From Pseudomonas sp. ADAK13 (GTDB taxonomy: Bacteria; Pseudomonadota; Gammaproteobacteria; Pseudomonadales; Pseudomonadaceae), in assembly GCF_012935715.1 (NCBI RefSeq), contig NZ_CP052860.1, positions 2,294,001-2,358,000 on the forward strand: a DNA stretch of 64,000 bases, read 5' to 3'. The notes below the pieces were generated by a model that was not told where the DNA came from, ran no database searches, and was given only the letters and a program-made list of their open reading frames with translations. A program made the translations under genes and the position numbers. This document shows positions 24,485 through 33,355 of the stretch, in pieces (position 1 is the first letter of the stretch; each line of letters starts with the position of its first letter).

Positions 24485-26239
24485 TCAGACCCGCTGTGCC
24501 AGGGACACGCTGAAAATTCCCCATTCATCCACGCGTTGGGTGATCTTGCGGAAACCGGCAGCTTCCACCAGTTGATCCATTTCCGCCTGGCTGCGCCGGC
24601 GCATCACCCAGGCCTGGCCCTGACGGTGGCTGGTGAGGGCGCGGGCGATCAGTTCCAGTTGCGGGTGCCATGGTTGGCCGGTGTACACCAGATAACCACC
24701 GGGCTCGACAGCTTCAGCCAAACCGGCGAGCGAGCCACCGACCATCGCGTTATCCGCGAACAGTTCATACAGCCCGGACACCACCGCCAGCGTTGGCTTT
24801 GGCTCAAGCGCCGCGAGGTCTTCCCGGTCAAACGCATCGCCTTTGACGAACCGGGCGATGTCTCCCAGGCCTTTCTCACGAATCAGTGCTCCACCGTCGC
24901 GCACGTTGATATCGCTGTAGTCCCGCAACAGGATCGATTCCGGCAGCGGCGAAACGCCCTGCAAGGCTTCCAGAATGTACCGGCCATGCCCGGCGGCGAT
25001 ATCGACGATACGCACCTCGCGAGCCTCCTCCCGCAGCTTGCCCATCGCCAGGCGCAGCAGCTCTTCCACGTTCAACTTGCGTTGGCGAATACCGCGCCAG
25101 CCGATGGAGTTGAGGTAGTTGGTGTCGATCATCCGCCCCAGCCCGCCTTTGCCGGTGGGCGTGTTGCGGTACACATAGTCCAGGGTGCTGCCGGAGTCGA
25201 AGCCGGTGTCGAAACCGAGCTTCACGCCATCCGACAGCTTGCTGCCCAGGCCCATGCTGGCACGGGTCATGCGCCAGTACAGGTCGCGCAGCGAGTTGCG
25301 GGGCAACGGTGCGGCCAGGGATTCGGATTCGGCGCAGGTCAGGCCAATTTTGTCGGCATCCAGCAAGTTGGCACGGTCCAGCGGGTGCTCGAAGTTCTGC
25401 AGGATAAAGCGCCGGGCGCTGCTCAAGGCCACGGCGCGGCCACGTTCACCGAGGGTGTCGTGGAAGAAACCGGGCAGGATGTGCAGTTCTTTCTTCAGGC
25501 TGCCCAGGCGGTCGAAAAATTGCTGCTGGGGTTTGCGGTGCACCACAAAGTCCGAGCCGGAGATGAACAGTTGGGTGGGCACCTGAATCGCCTGGGCATC
25601 GGCTACAACCCGGTCGGCCGCTTCGTACAGGCCCAGCAGCACATTCACCGAGATGGCTTTGGTGATCAGCGGATCAGTGTCGTAGGACGCCACGCGCTCC
25701 GGGTCATGGCTCAGGAACTTGGCCTTGACGTAGCTGTTGACGAAAAAGTTGCCGCGAAACCTGCGCATCAACCCCAGGCCCGGTCGGGCGAAGGGCACGT
25801 AGAGCTTGACCTTGAACGCAGGGGAGGCGAGCACCAGTGAACGAATCTTCGGCGCGTAGTCGTGCACCCAGGTCGCCGCGATCACCGCGCCGACGCTCTG
25901 GGCGATCACCGCGAGGTTTTCTTCCTCGATGTTGTAGGTGGCGCCGATATGGTCAACGAAGGTCTGCACATCCCGGGCGCTGGTGGCAAAGCTGGGGCTG
26001 TCGCCGCGTTCGCCGGGGGATTGGCCGTGGCCACGGGCGTCCCAGGCGAAGAAGTCGAATTCCGGCAGGTTGAGTTCGTCCACCAGGTGGGCGATACGCC
26101 CGGAGTGCTCGTGGCCGCGATGGAACAGCACAATCGCCTTGCGCGGCGCGAAGCCCGCCGGTGCGGTGGCGGGCCAGTGACGGTAGAAAAGCGCCACCCC
26201 GTCATGGGTGCTGAAGGTGTGCTCTTGCTGTTCGCGCAT
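24485..26239 (-). CDS. Alpha/beta hydrolase - methyltransferase fusion (YnbC-like)
   Basis: A 584-aa soluble fusion. Residues 1-290 form an alpha/beta hydrolase of the serine aminopeptidase S33/monoacylglycerol lipase type, with nucleophile Ser in VIAQSVGAVIA, the oxyanion region VLFHRGHEHSGR, and a late His in GFFHDTLGE. Residues about 310-584 form a class I SAM-dependent methyltransferase, with motif I VDIAAGHGRYILEAL. E. coli YnbC has, to my knowledge, this same fusion. A start with AAGGA upstream is clear. It sits second in the operon after the CDP-alcohol phosphatidyltransferase. Inferred role: deacylating and methylating a lipid or its headgroup. The natural substrate is not known. Confidence 0.9.
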   Translation of the reverse strand: MREQQEHTFSTHDGVALFYRHWPATAPAGFAPRKAIVLFHRGHEHSGRIAHLVDELNLPEFDFFAWDARGHGQSPGERGDSPSFATSARDVQTFVDHIGATYNIEEENLAVIAQSVGAVIAATWVHDYAPKIRSLVLASPAFKVKLYVPFARPGLGLMRRFRGNFFVNSYVKAKFLSHDPERVASYDTDPLITKAISVNVLLGLYEAADRVVADAQAIQVPTQLFISGSDFVVHRKPQQQFFDRLGSLKKELHILPGFFHDTLGERGRAVALSSARRFILQNFEHPLDRANLLDADKIGLTCAESESLAAPLPRNSLRDLYWRMTRASMGLGSKLSDGVKLGFDTGFDSGSTLDYVYRNTPTGKGGLGRMIDTNYLNSIGWRGIRQRKLNVEELLRLAMGKLREEAREVRIVDIAAGHGRYILEALQGVSPLPESILLRDYSDINVRDGGALIREKGLGDIARFVKGDAFDREDLAALEPKPTLAVVSGLYELFADNAMVGGSLAGLAEAVEPGGYLVYTGQPWHPQLELIARALTSHRQGQAWVMRRRSQAEMDQLVEAAGFRKITQRVDEWGIFSVSLAQRV

Positions 26240-26249
26240 CGCAAAATCC

Positions 26250-26870
26250 TTATGCAGAAGGGGAGGTTTGTTCTTCTTTCAAGCCTTGGCGCACGCGGTT
26301 GACCATCGTGTAGGCCAGCAACGCCGCGACCAGCCACATCACCGCATCGACCCAACCGGCACCGAGCCAGCCCAGCGCCACACCGGTGGCCAGCACGCCG
26401 AGCACAAACGCCCGGTCACTCTTGCCCATGGGCCCGTCGTAGCGCCGCGAAGCCCCGACCATCGGCCCGAGCACGCCGGCGTACTCGCTGAACACCGCCA
26501 GCAGTGTCACCAGCAGCACCGGCGCCAGGCTGACTTCGGGGATCAGCGCAAACGGCAGGATCAGCGCGCTGTCGGCGATCACGTCACACAGTTCATTGAG
26601 GTAGGCGCCGAGCCGCGACTGCTGGCCGAATTCCCGGGCGAGCATGCCGTCGATGGCGTTGAGGGCCATGCGCAGGATCATCCACAGCGGGATCAGCGCA
26701 AACAGCCACACATGTTGCGCAAAGCCGGCGATCAGCAATCCCACCAGCAGGGAAACCACCCCGGCGAGCACGGTGATCTGGTTGGCGGTGGTGCCGTTGT
26801 CGTAGAGGCGCTGCACCAGCGGGCGCAGCAGGTTCTGAAAACGCGGTTTAAGCTGATAGATCGAAATCAT
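26250..26870 (-). CDS. CDP-alcohol phosphatidyltransferase (YnbA-like) with Asn replacing two motif Asp
   Basis: A 206-aa inner membrane protein with about six helices. The CDP-alcohol signature (D-x2-DG-x2-AR-x8-G-x3-D-x3-D) is recognisable at residues 71-96 as NAIDGMLAR, then GAYLNELCD, but the first and third Asp are Asn71 and Asn92, leaving Asp74 and Asp96. These Asp residues bind the metal and act as base in characterised enzymes, so either chemistry or metal use differs or the subfamily tolerates Asn. It is the first gene of the six-gene operon, upstream of the hydrolase-methyltransferase gene by 10 bases. The alcohol acceptor is unknown. Confidence 0.88.
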   Translation of the reverse strand: MISIYQLKPRFQNLLRPLVQRLYDNGTTANQITVLAGVVSLLVGLLIAGFAQHVWLFALIPLWMILRMALNAIDGMLAREFGQQSRLGAYLNELCDVIADSALILPFALIPEVSLAPVLLVTLLAVFSEYAGVLGPMVGASRRYDGPMGKSDRAFVLGVLATGVALGWLGAGWVDAVMWLVAALLAYTMVNRVRQGLKEEQTSPSA

Positions 26871-27054
26871 GGGGAGTGACGCTTCCTTGTCCGTAAGCCC
26901 GCGAAAAACTGTGGGGAGTGTGCCGATTTATCACGGCTGAAACCAGTGATGGCTCCGGTTTCTGGGGGTTTCGTCACTATCCCCGTGAAACCAAACAAAA
27001 ATTTCACGCGCCGGGTTATAGAGTAACTAATTGTTTCTGGGTGGGCGTTTGGGG

Positions 27055-28986
27055 ATGCGAGTGGATCTAGACGCTGATGACGTGGCTATCGAAGGGCTGC
27101 CGCGTTTTCAGCAAGGGTTGTTTCATGCCCGTCGGTTAAGGCAGGCCGGCATTGGCCTGACGGTGCTGGCGGTCGGCGGCTGGATGCTGGCCCTGTTTGT
27201 GGCGCTGTTTGCACCGCTGTCGATCTGGCCGGTAGTGTTGATCAACTGTGCCTCGGCGTTGCTGGTGCTGGTGGCCGGTTTGCAATCGGCGTGGTGGGTC
27301 GCCGATTGGCGGGCCATGGCGCTGGAAGAGCCGGCGGCACTGCTGATCGAACAGCCGCTGCCACAGGAAGAACCTGGCTGGCTCAACCGTTTGTTCGGCC
27401 GTGTCGGTAGCGGCTTGCTGACGCAGATCGGCGCGCCGGTGTTTTGGCTGTGCGGCTGGTCGTTGCTGGCGCTGTTCAGCGTCCTGGAATTCTGGAACCT
27501 GACATTGCCCACCGCAGCGGTGGGCCAGGCGGCCAGCGTGGGCGCGGCTATCGCTCTGGCGCTGGCGTTCGGCTTGCTGGTGTTTGAACGGCGCATGGCC
27601 CAGGAAAGCACCGCCCAATGGCCGGAAGCAGCGCAACTGGCGCAACTGAGCCGGGTGGCGATTATCTGCCTGGTGATCAGTGCGATTTGTCTGTTGTTTG
27701 CCGGTGAAGAGTCCGTGTGGCCGTTACGTCTGGCGGTGTTGATCGGCTTGTTGCCGGCCCTGGTGGCGCTGGAGTTTCTGTTACGCGGCCTGCTGTCGCT
27801 GTTCAGCCCGCGCCAGGAGCGCCTTGAACCACGGCTGATGGCGCAGAGTTTTATCGCCGGGATGCTGCGCTGGCCGCCACAACCGTTGCTCGCCTTGCAG
27901 CACGAACTGCACAACCGTTTCGGCATCGACCTGCGGCAAATCTGGGCCTTTACCTACATGCGCCGGGCATTCCTGCCGGTGCTGGTGGTGGTGCTGGCCG
28001 TAGGCTGGTTGCTGACCGGTGTGCATGAAGTCGCCCTGCAAAGCCGTGGGATTTATGAACGCTTTGGCAAGCCGGTCGAGGTCTTCGGGCCCGGCCTGCA
28101 TGCCGGTTTGCCGTGGCCGCTGGGCCGCGTGCTGAACGTGGAAAACGGCGTGGTCCATGAACTGGCCACCAGCGTTGGCGAAGCGGCGGCCACCGACGTC
28201 GCGCCCGCTGAAGGCCCGGCGCCGTTGATCGCCAACCGCCTGTGGGACGCGAGCCACGTGAATGACAAATCCCAGGTGATCGCCAGCAGCAGCGGCGACA
28301 AGCAGAGCTTCCAGATCGTCAATATGGATGTGCGCTTCGTGTACCGCATCGGCCTGACCGACCAGGCCGCGCTCGCGGCCACCTATAACAGCGCCGATGT
28401 ACCCACGCTGATTCGCAGCACCGCCAGCCGTATCCTCGTCCACGAGTTTGCCTCGCGAACCCTCGACGAATTACTCGGCGAACAACGCAACAGCCTCGCC
28501 GATGAAATTGGCCAAGCGGTGCAAGCGGACCTGAAAAAGCTCGACAGCGGCGTAGAAATTCTCGCCACCGTGGTGGAAGCCATTCATCCGCCGTCCGGTG
28601 CGGCCAACGCCTACCACGCGGTGCAGGCCGCACAGATCGGCGCCCAGGCGCTGATCTCCCGGGAGCGCGGCGCTGCCAGCGAGCAGACCAACCAGGCGTT
28701 GCTGCAGGCCAGTACCGCCCGTGACCTGGCCCAGGCCACGGCCTATGAGGTCGGTGCTGGCGCCAGGGCCGCAGACCTGCGTTTCAGCGCCGAACAAAAG
28801 GCCTATCAACAAGCTGGCCAGGCCTTTGTGCTGGAGCAGTACCTGAGCCAACTGAGCCAGGGCCTGGCCCACGCCAAATTACTCATTCTTGATCATCGCC
28901 TGGGCGCCAGTGGCGCACCGACCATCGATCTGCGTTCCTTTACCTTACCGGCCGACCCTGCGGTGCCGCGTAAAGCCGTTCAATAA
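27055..28986 (+). CDS. Long SPFH-domain membrane protein (HflK-like)
   Basis: The ATG at 27055 gives 643 aa; an in-frame TTG at 27031 adds eight residues. The N-terminal 330 residues hold about eight hydrophobic helices, far more than in HflK. The C-terminal half is an SPFH (band 7) domain with RGIYERFGKPVEVFGPGLHA and a helical coiled tail rich in Ala and Gln. SPFH proteins form ring-like membrane assemblies, as HflK and HflC do around FtsH. The next two genes are also SPFH proteins and the fourth is a metal P-type ATPase, all on one strand with short gaps or overlaps. A membrane platform for the ATPase is a fair inference. Confidence 0.82.
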   Translation: MRVDLDADDVAIEGLPRFQQGLFHARRLRQAGIGLTVLAVGGWMLALFVALFAPLSIWPVVLINCASALLVLVAGLQSAWWVADWRAMALEEPAALLIEQPLPQEEPGWLNRLFGRVGSGLLTQIGAPVFWLCGWSLLALFSVLEFWNLTLPTAAVGQAASVGAAIALALAFGLLVFERRMAQESTAQWPEAAQLAQLSRVAIICLVISAICLLFAGEESVWPLRLAVLIGLLPALVALEFLLRGLLSLFSPRQERLEPRLMAQSFIAGMLRWPPQPLLALQHELHNRFGIDLRQIWAFTYMRRAFLPVLVVVLAVGWLLTGVHEVALQSRGIYERFGKPVEVFGPGLHAGLPWPLGRVLNVENGVVHELATSVGEAAATDVAPAEGPAPLIANRLWDASHVNDKSQVIASSSGDKQSFQIVNMDVRFVYRIGLTDQAALAATYNSADVPTLIRSTASRILVHEFASRTLDELLGEQRNSLADEIGQAVQADLKKLDSGVEILATVVEAIHPPSGAANAYHAVQAAQIGAQALISRERGAASEQTNQALLQASTARDLAQATAYEVGAGARAADLRFSAEQKAYQQAGQAFVLEQYLSQLSQGLAHAKLLILDHRLGASGAPTIDLRSFTLPADPAVPRKAVQ

Positions 28987-28998
28987 GGAGTTCATCTG

Positions 28999-29994
28999 TT
29001 GAGCGCTCATTCTCACGATCACGCAGGCCATGGTCACCACCACGGCCACCATCATCACCATCACGGTGATGAACATGAAGCCGGCCCGTTTCCCTGGCGG
29101 CGTATGGGCTGGGCGGTGTTGCTGGTGCTGTTTGCCGTCGCCGCGGCGAGCCTGGTGCAGGTGCGCTCCGGCGAAGCCACGGTGATTACCCGCTTCGGCA
29201 ACCCGTCGCGGGTGCTGCTGGAGCCGGGCCTGGGCTGGCGCTGGCCGGCGCCGTTTGAAGCGGCGATTCCGGTAGACCTGCGCCTGCGCACCACGTCCAG
29301 CGGTTTGCAGGATGTGGGCACCCGCGACGGCCTGCGGATCATCGTGCAAGCCTACGTGGCCTGGCAGGTGCAAGGCGACCCCGACAACGTGCAGCGTTTT
29401 ATGCGCGCGGTGCAGAACCAGCCGGATGAAGCGGCGCGGCAGATTCGCACCTTCGTCGGCTCGGCGCTGGAAACCACCGCCGCCAGTTTCGACCTGGCCA
29501 ACCTGGTGAACACCGATGCGAGCCAGGTGCGCATTGCCGATTTTGAAGCGCAGTTGCGCCAGCAGATAGATCAACAATTGCTCACCACCTATGGCGTGCG
29601 CGTGGTGCAGGTCGGGGTTGAGCGGCTGACCTTACCCTCGGTGACCCTGGCCGCCACCGTCGACCGCATGCGCGCCGAGCGCGAGACTATCGCCACTGAA
29701 CGCACCGCCGTAGGTAAACGTGAAGCGGCGCAGATTCGTTCTGCCGCCGAGCGTGATGCGCGGATCGTGCAGGCCGATGCCACGGTGAAAGCCGCCGATA
29801 TCGAAGCGCAATCCCGGGTGGAAGCCGCGCAGATTTATGGGCGTGCCTACGCCGGGAATCCGCAGCTGTATAACCTGCTGCGCTCCCTCGACACCCTCGG
29901 CACCGTGGTTACGCCGGGCACCAAAATTATCCTGCGCACCGACGCTGCACCGTTCCGCGCCTTGGTGGATGGGCCGAAGGATGTTCAGCCATGA
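28999..29994 (+). CDS. SPFH-domain protein with His-rich N-terminus (HflC-like)
   Basis: A 331-aa protein starting at TTG, with GGAG upstream. The first 30 residues are packed with His (HSHDHAGHGHHHGHHHHHHG), followed by one transmembrane helix (WAVLLVLFAVAAASLVQV) and an SPFH domain (about 55-230) with GEATVITRFGNPSRVLLEPG. The tail is a coiled coil (ERDARIVQADATVKAADIEA). The His run probably binds Zn, Ni, Cu or Co on the cytoplasmic side and could hand metal to the P-type ATPase encoded two genes downstream. It shares ATGA with the following gene. Confidence 0.83.
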   Translation: MSAHSHDHAGHGHHHGHHHHHHGDEHEAGPFPWRRMGWAVLLVLFAVAAASLVQVRSGEATVITRFGNPSRVLLEPGLGWRWPAPFEAAIPVDLRLRTTSSGLQDVGTRDGLRIIVQAYVAWQVQGDPDNVQRFMRAVQNQPDEAARQIRTFVGSALETTAASFDLANLVNTDASQVRIADFEAQLRQQIDQQLLTTYGVRVVQVGVERLTLPSVTLAATVDRMRAERETIATERTAVGKREAAQIRSAAERDARIVQADATVKAADIEAQSRVEAAQIYGRAYAGNPQLYNLLRSLDTLGTVVTPGTKIILRTDAAPFRALVDGPKDVQP

Positions 29995-31025
29995 GTGAGC
30001 GGGAAAGCCTCGACAGCCCGTGGATCCAGGCTGGACGGCTGACGTTCCTGGCGCTGTATGCGGTGACGGTATTGGCCGCGTTGGCGTGGGCGTTTTCCAA
30101 CGTACGGCAGATCGACCCGCAGAACCGCGCCGTGGTGTTGCACTTCGGCGCGCTGGACCGGATTCAGAATGCCGGGCTCCTATTGGCCTGGCCGCGCCCG
30201 TTTGAGCAGGTGGTGTTGTTGCCCGCAGCGGACCGGGTGATCGAACGCCGGGTGGAAAACCTGCTGCGTTCCGATGCGGCCACGCAAGCCGATCGCGTGG
30301 CCAGTTTTGCCACGCCGCTGAGCGATGCCCTGGCCGGCTCCGGTTACCTGCTGACCGGCGATGCCGGCGTGGTGCAGCTGGATGTGCGGGTCTTCTATAA
30401 GGTCACCGAGCCCTACGCCTTTGTGTTGCAGGGCGATCACGTGCTGCCGGCGCTGGATCGGCTGGTCACCCGCAGCGCTGTGGTGCTGACCGCTGCGCGG
30501 GATCTGGACACCATTCTGGTGGCGCGCCCCGAGCTGATCGGTGCCGACAACCAGGCCGCCGAACGCCGCGAACGGCTGCGCGGCGATCTGGTGCGCGGCA
30601 TCAATCAACGCCTGGCTGACCTGGCGTCCACCGGGCTTGGCCTGGGCATCGAAGTCACCCGGGTCGACGTGCAATCGAGCCTGCCGGGCCCGGCAGTCAA
30701 CGCCTTCAACGCGGTGTTGACCGCCAGCCAGCAAGCCGACAAGGCGGTGGCCAATGCGCGCACCGACGCCGAAAAACTTACCCAGACCGCCAATCAGGAC
30801 GCCGACCGCGCCGTGCAGGTGGCCCATGCCCAGGCCAGCGAACGCCTGGCCAACGCCCACGCGCAAACCGCCACCGTCGCCAGCCTGGCCCAGGTCAAAG
30901 ACCCTGGCCTGTTGCTGCGCCTGTACCGCGAGCGCTTGCCGAAGATTCTCGGCCAGGCTGGTTCCGTCACCACGGTTGACCCTAAAGACGATTCCCGCCT
31001 GATCATTCAGGGAGCCGAACAATGA
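29991..31025 (+). CDS. SPFH-domain protein (HflK-like)
   Basis: A 344-aa protein with one N-terminal transmembrane helix (LTFLALYAVTVLAALAWAF) and an SPFH domain with QNRAVVLHFGALDRIQNAG. The tail is an Ala-rich coiled coil (KAVANARTDAEKLTQTAN). It overlaps both neighbours by four bases (ATGA on each side), so the three SPFH proteins and the ATPase are translated in a chain. In HflKC the two SPFH proteins alternate in a ring; here three different ones are coded together. A complex containing all three is inferred. Confidence 0.83.
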   Translation: MSERESLDSPWIQAGRLTFLALYAVTVLAALAWAFSNVRQIDPQNRAVVLHFGALDRIQNAGLLLAWPRPFEQVVLLPAADRVIERRVENLLRSDAATQADRVASFATPLSDALAGSGYLLTGDAGVVQLDVRVFYKVTEPYAFVLQGDHVLPALDRLVTRSAVVLTAARDLDTILVARPELIGADNQAAERRERLRGDLVRGINQRLADLASTGLGLGIEVTRVDVQSSLPGPAVNAFNAVLTASQQADKAVANARTDAEKLTQTANQDADRAVQVAHAQASERLANAHAQTATVASLAQVKDPGLLLRLYRERLPKILGQAGSVTTVDPKDDSRLIIQGAEQ

Positions 31026-32917
31026 CTGCCCACGCCGCCCCGATGCTCTCATCGGCCGAACAACGCAGCGCCGCCCGGCAACTGACCCTGGCGATGCTCG
31101 CCCTGGGCCTGCTCAGCCTGGGCCTGGTATGGCGCTGGCTGGCGCCGGACCAGACCGGCGTCAGCCAACTGCTGCTGGGCGTCGCCTCGTTGCTGGTGGC
31201 GGTGCCGGTGATGCGCTCGGCCTGGTACAGCCTGCGTTATCCGAGCCTGCATGGCATCACCGACCAACTGATCGCCCTGGCCATGCTCGGCGCCTGGGCC
31301 ACCGGTGACCTGCTGACCGCCGCGCTGCTGCCGATCATCATGATCTTCGGCCATGTGCTGGAAGAGCGCAGCGTTATCGGTTCCCAGGAAGCGATTCATG
31401 CCCTGGGCAAACTGACCCGCAGCCATGCGCGCCTGGTGCAGGCTGACGGGACCATTCTGGAAGTCGACAACGGCATCCTGAAGACCGGCGATATCGTCGA
31501 GGTGCGCGCCGGTGACCGGGTGCCCGCCGACGGCGTGGTGTTGTCGGGCCAGGCCAGCCTCGACACCGCGCCGATTACCGGCGAGTCGGTGCCGCTGGAA
31601 GCGAGTGTGGGCGTGCAGGTGTTTGGTGGCGCGATCAACCTCGACGGTTTGCTGCGCCTTGAAGTGACCCGCACCGGTAACGAATCGACGTTGGGCAAAG
31701 TCATCGCCCTGATGCAGAGCGCCGAACGTTCCAAGCCGCCAATCACCCGGTTGCTGGAGCGTTACGCCGGCAGTTACATGGTGCTGGTGTTGTTGCTGGC
31801 GGCGGTGACCTGGTTTGTCACCAATGACGCCCAGGCGATGCTTGCGGTGTTGGTGGCGGCGTGCCCATGTGCATTGGTGTTGTCGGCACCTGCCACGGCG
31901 ATTGCGGGCATTGCGGTGGCCGCGCGTCACGGCATTCTGATTCGCAGCTCGGCGTTTCTCGAAGAGCTGGCGGACTTGACGTCTCTGGTGGTCGACAAGA
32001 CTGGCACGCTGACGTTTGGCACCCTGCGTTTGCAGTCCATCGACACCACGGAGCCGGATCGGCAAGTGCTGCTCAATCTTGCAGCCAGTCTCGGCTCAGC
32101 CAGCAGCCATCCGGTCAGCCGGGCGTTGGCGGGGTTGGCCACGCAAGAGCAAATGCGGGTGCTGTCGGATATTCGCGAGCGTCAGGGCCTTGGTGTCGTC
32201 GCTCAGACAGAGCAGGGCGAAGCCGCTCTCGGTCGGCCGGAGTTGTTTGAGCAACTGGGTATCACGACCACAGCAGTTCCCCATCACGACGGCCCGATTG
32301 CCGGGCTGGCGCTGAACGGGCAATTCCTCGCCTGGTTGTTGCTGGCAGACAGCGTCAAGCCGGAAGCCCGCCAGGCGATGAAAGAGCTGCGTGAACTGGG
32401 CCTGGGTCGCCAACTGCTGCTGACCGGCGACCGGCAAAGCGTGGCCGACAGCCTGGCGCTGGAAGTGGGTATCAGCGACGTCGAGGCCCAGGCCTTGCCG
32501 GAAGATAAACTCAACCGCGTGCTGGGGGAGATCGGCAGCGGTTTCCGGCCGATGGTGGTGGGCGACGGGATCAACGATTCCCTGGCGCTCAAGGCCGGCG
32601 TGGTCGGTGTGGCGATGGGCGCGGGCGGGGCGGATATCGCCCTGGCGTCGGCGGATGTGGTGCTGATCGGCAGCGACCTGCGGCGCCTGGGCACGTGCGT
32701 ACGTTTGAGCCGCCAGTGCCGGCACACGCTGCAGGTCAACGTGATCATCGGCCTGGGCTGGACGCTGGCCATCGTGGTGTTCGCGGCATTCGGCTGGCTG
32801 GGCGCGGCGGGGGCGATGATTGCGGCGGTGTTGCACAACCTCAGTACGCTGCTGGTGCTGGGTAATGCGGGGCGCTTGTTGCGGTTTCAGGAGCCGTTGT
32901 TGAAACTGGACGAATAA
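31022..32917 (+). CDS. Heavy-metal P1B-type ATPase without an HMA domain
   Basis: A 631-aa membrane pump. The metal-binding CPC motif is at residues 281-283 in VAACPCALVLS, the phosphorylated Asp is 325 in VVDKTGTLTFG, the HP motif is in SASSHPVSRAL, and the TGES actuator motif is in PITGESVPLE. There is no N-terminal HMA domain or Cys-x2-Cys pair; the His-rich SPFH protein upstream may take over that role. CPC with this layout is seen in Cu+, Cd/Zn/Pb and related exporters, so I do not fix the metal. It ends the SPFH operon. Confidence 0.93.
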   Translation: MTAHAAPMLSSAEQRSAARQLTLAMLALGLLSLGLVWRWLAPDQTGVSQLLLGVASLLVAVPVMRSAWYSLRYPSLHGITDQLIALAMLGAWATGDLLTAALLPIIMIFGHVLEERSVIGSQEAIHALGKLTRSHARLVQADGTILEVDNGILKTGDIVEVRAGDRVPADGVVLSGQASLDTAPITGESVPLEASVGVQVFGGAINLDGLLRLEVTRTGNESTLGKVIALMQSAERSKPPITRLLERYAGSYMVLVLLLAAVTWFVTNDAQAMLAVLVAACPCALVLSAPATAIAGIAVAARHGILIRSSAFLEELADLTSLVVDKTGTLTFGTLRLQSIDTTEPDRQVLLNLAASLGSASSHPVSRALAGLATQEQMRVLSDIRERQGLGVVAQTEQGEAALGRPELFEQLGITTTAVPHHDGPIAGLALNGQFLAWLLLADSVKPEARQAMKELRELGLGRQLLLTGDRQSVADSLALEVGISDVEAQALPEDKLNRVLGEIGSGFRPMVVGDGINDSLALKAGVVGVAMGAGGADIALASADVVLIGSDLRRLGTCVRLSRQCRHTLQVNVIIGLGWTLAIVVFAAFGWLGAAGAMIAAVLHNLSTLLVLGNAGRLLRFQEPLLKLDE

Positions 32918-33033
32918 ATTTTAGAAATTTTTCAGTCTCGCTGTAACGCCTTGGGGGAACCTCACTCTAGTGCTATGTCGAGACTGAACAATCCGTTCAG
33001 ACCGGCTCCACTACCGATCATGAGGACTACAAA

Positions 33034-33285
33034 ATGAACTTCAAAAACGCAGTGTCTGGTGCCGCCCTTGCTATCGCCGCCGCTGGTATGTTTGCCGGTG
33101 TTGCAACCCAGGTACAAGCGGCTGACGCCCCGGTTCATTGCTATGGCGTCAACGCCTGCAAAGGCCAGAACGACTGCAAGACCAAAGACAACGCTTGCAA
33201 AGGCCAGGGCGTTTGCAAAGGTCACGGCTTCCTGTCGATGAGCAAGGCGATGTGCGACCAGAAAGGCGGCACCGTCGGCGAGTAA
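33034..33285 (+). CDS. Bufferin-type periplasmic metallophore precursor (BufA2-like)
   Basis: An 83-aa precursor with an N-terminal signal peptide (AALAIAAAGMFAGVATQVQA, cleaved near residue 29) and a Cys-rich mature part. Six Cys lie in HCYG, ACKG, DCKT, ACKG, VCKG and MCDQ, in the pattern of the DUF2282-type family now described as bufferins, which are RiPP-like peptides whose Cys are modified by the MNIO enzyme encoded next door and which bind copper. An upstream promoter-like TGTAAC (32942) may be an extracytoplasmic sigma -35 element. It begins 116 bases after the P-type ATPase, so the operon is separate. Confidence 0.88.
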   Translation: MNFKNAVSGAALAIAAAGMFAGVATQVQAADAPVHCYGVNACKGQNDCKTKDNACKGQGVCKGHGFLSMSKAMCDQKGGTVGE

Positions 33286-33355
33286 CCGGCCACCGCGTCG
33301 AGTGCAACCGCAGCGGGCCCCCGCCGCTGCGGACACTTTCCCCAGGAGTGTTTTT

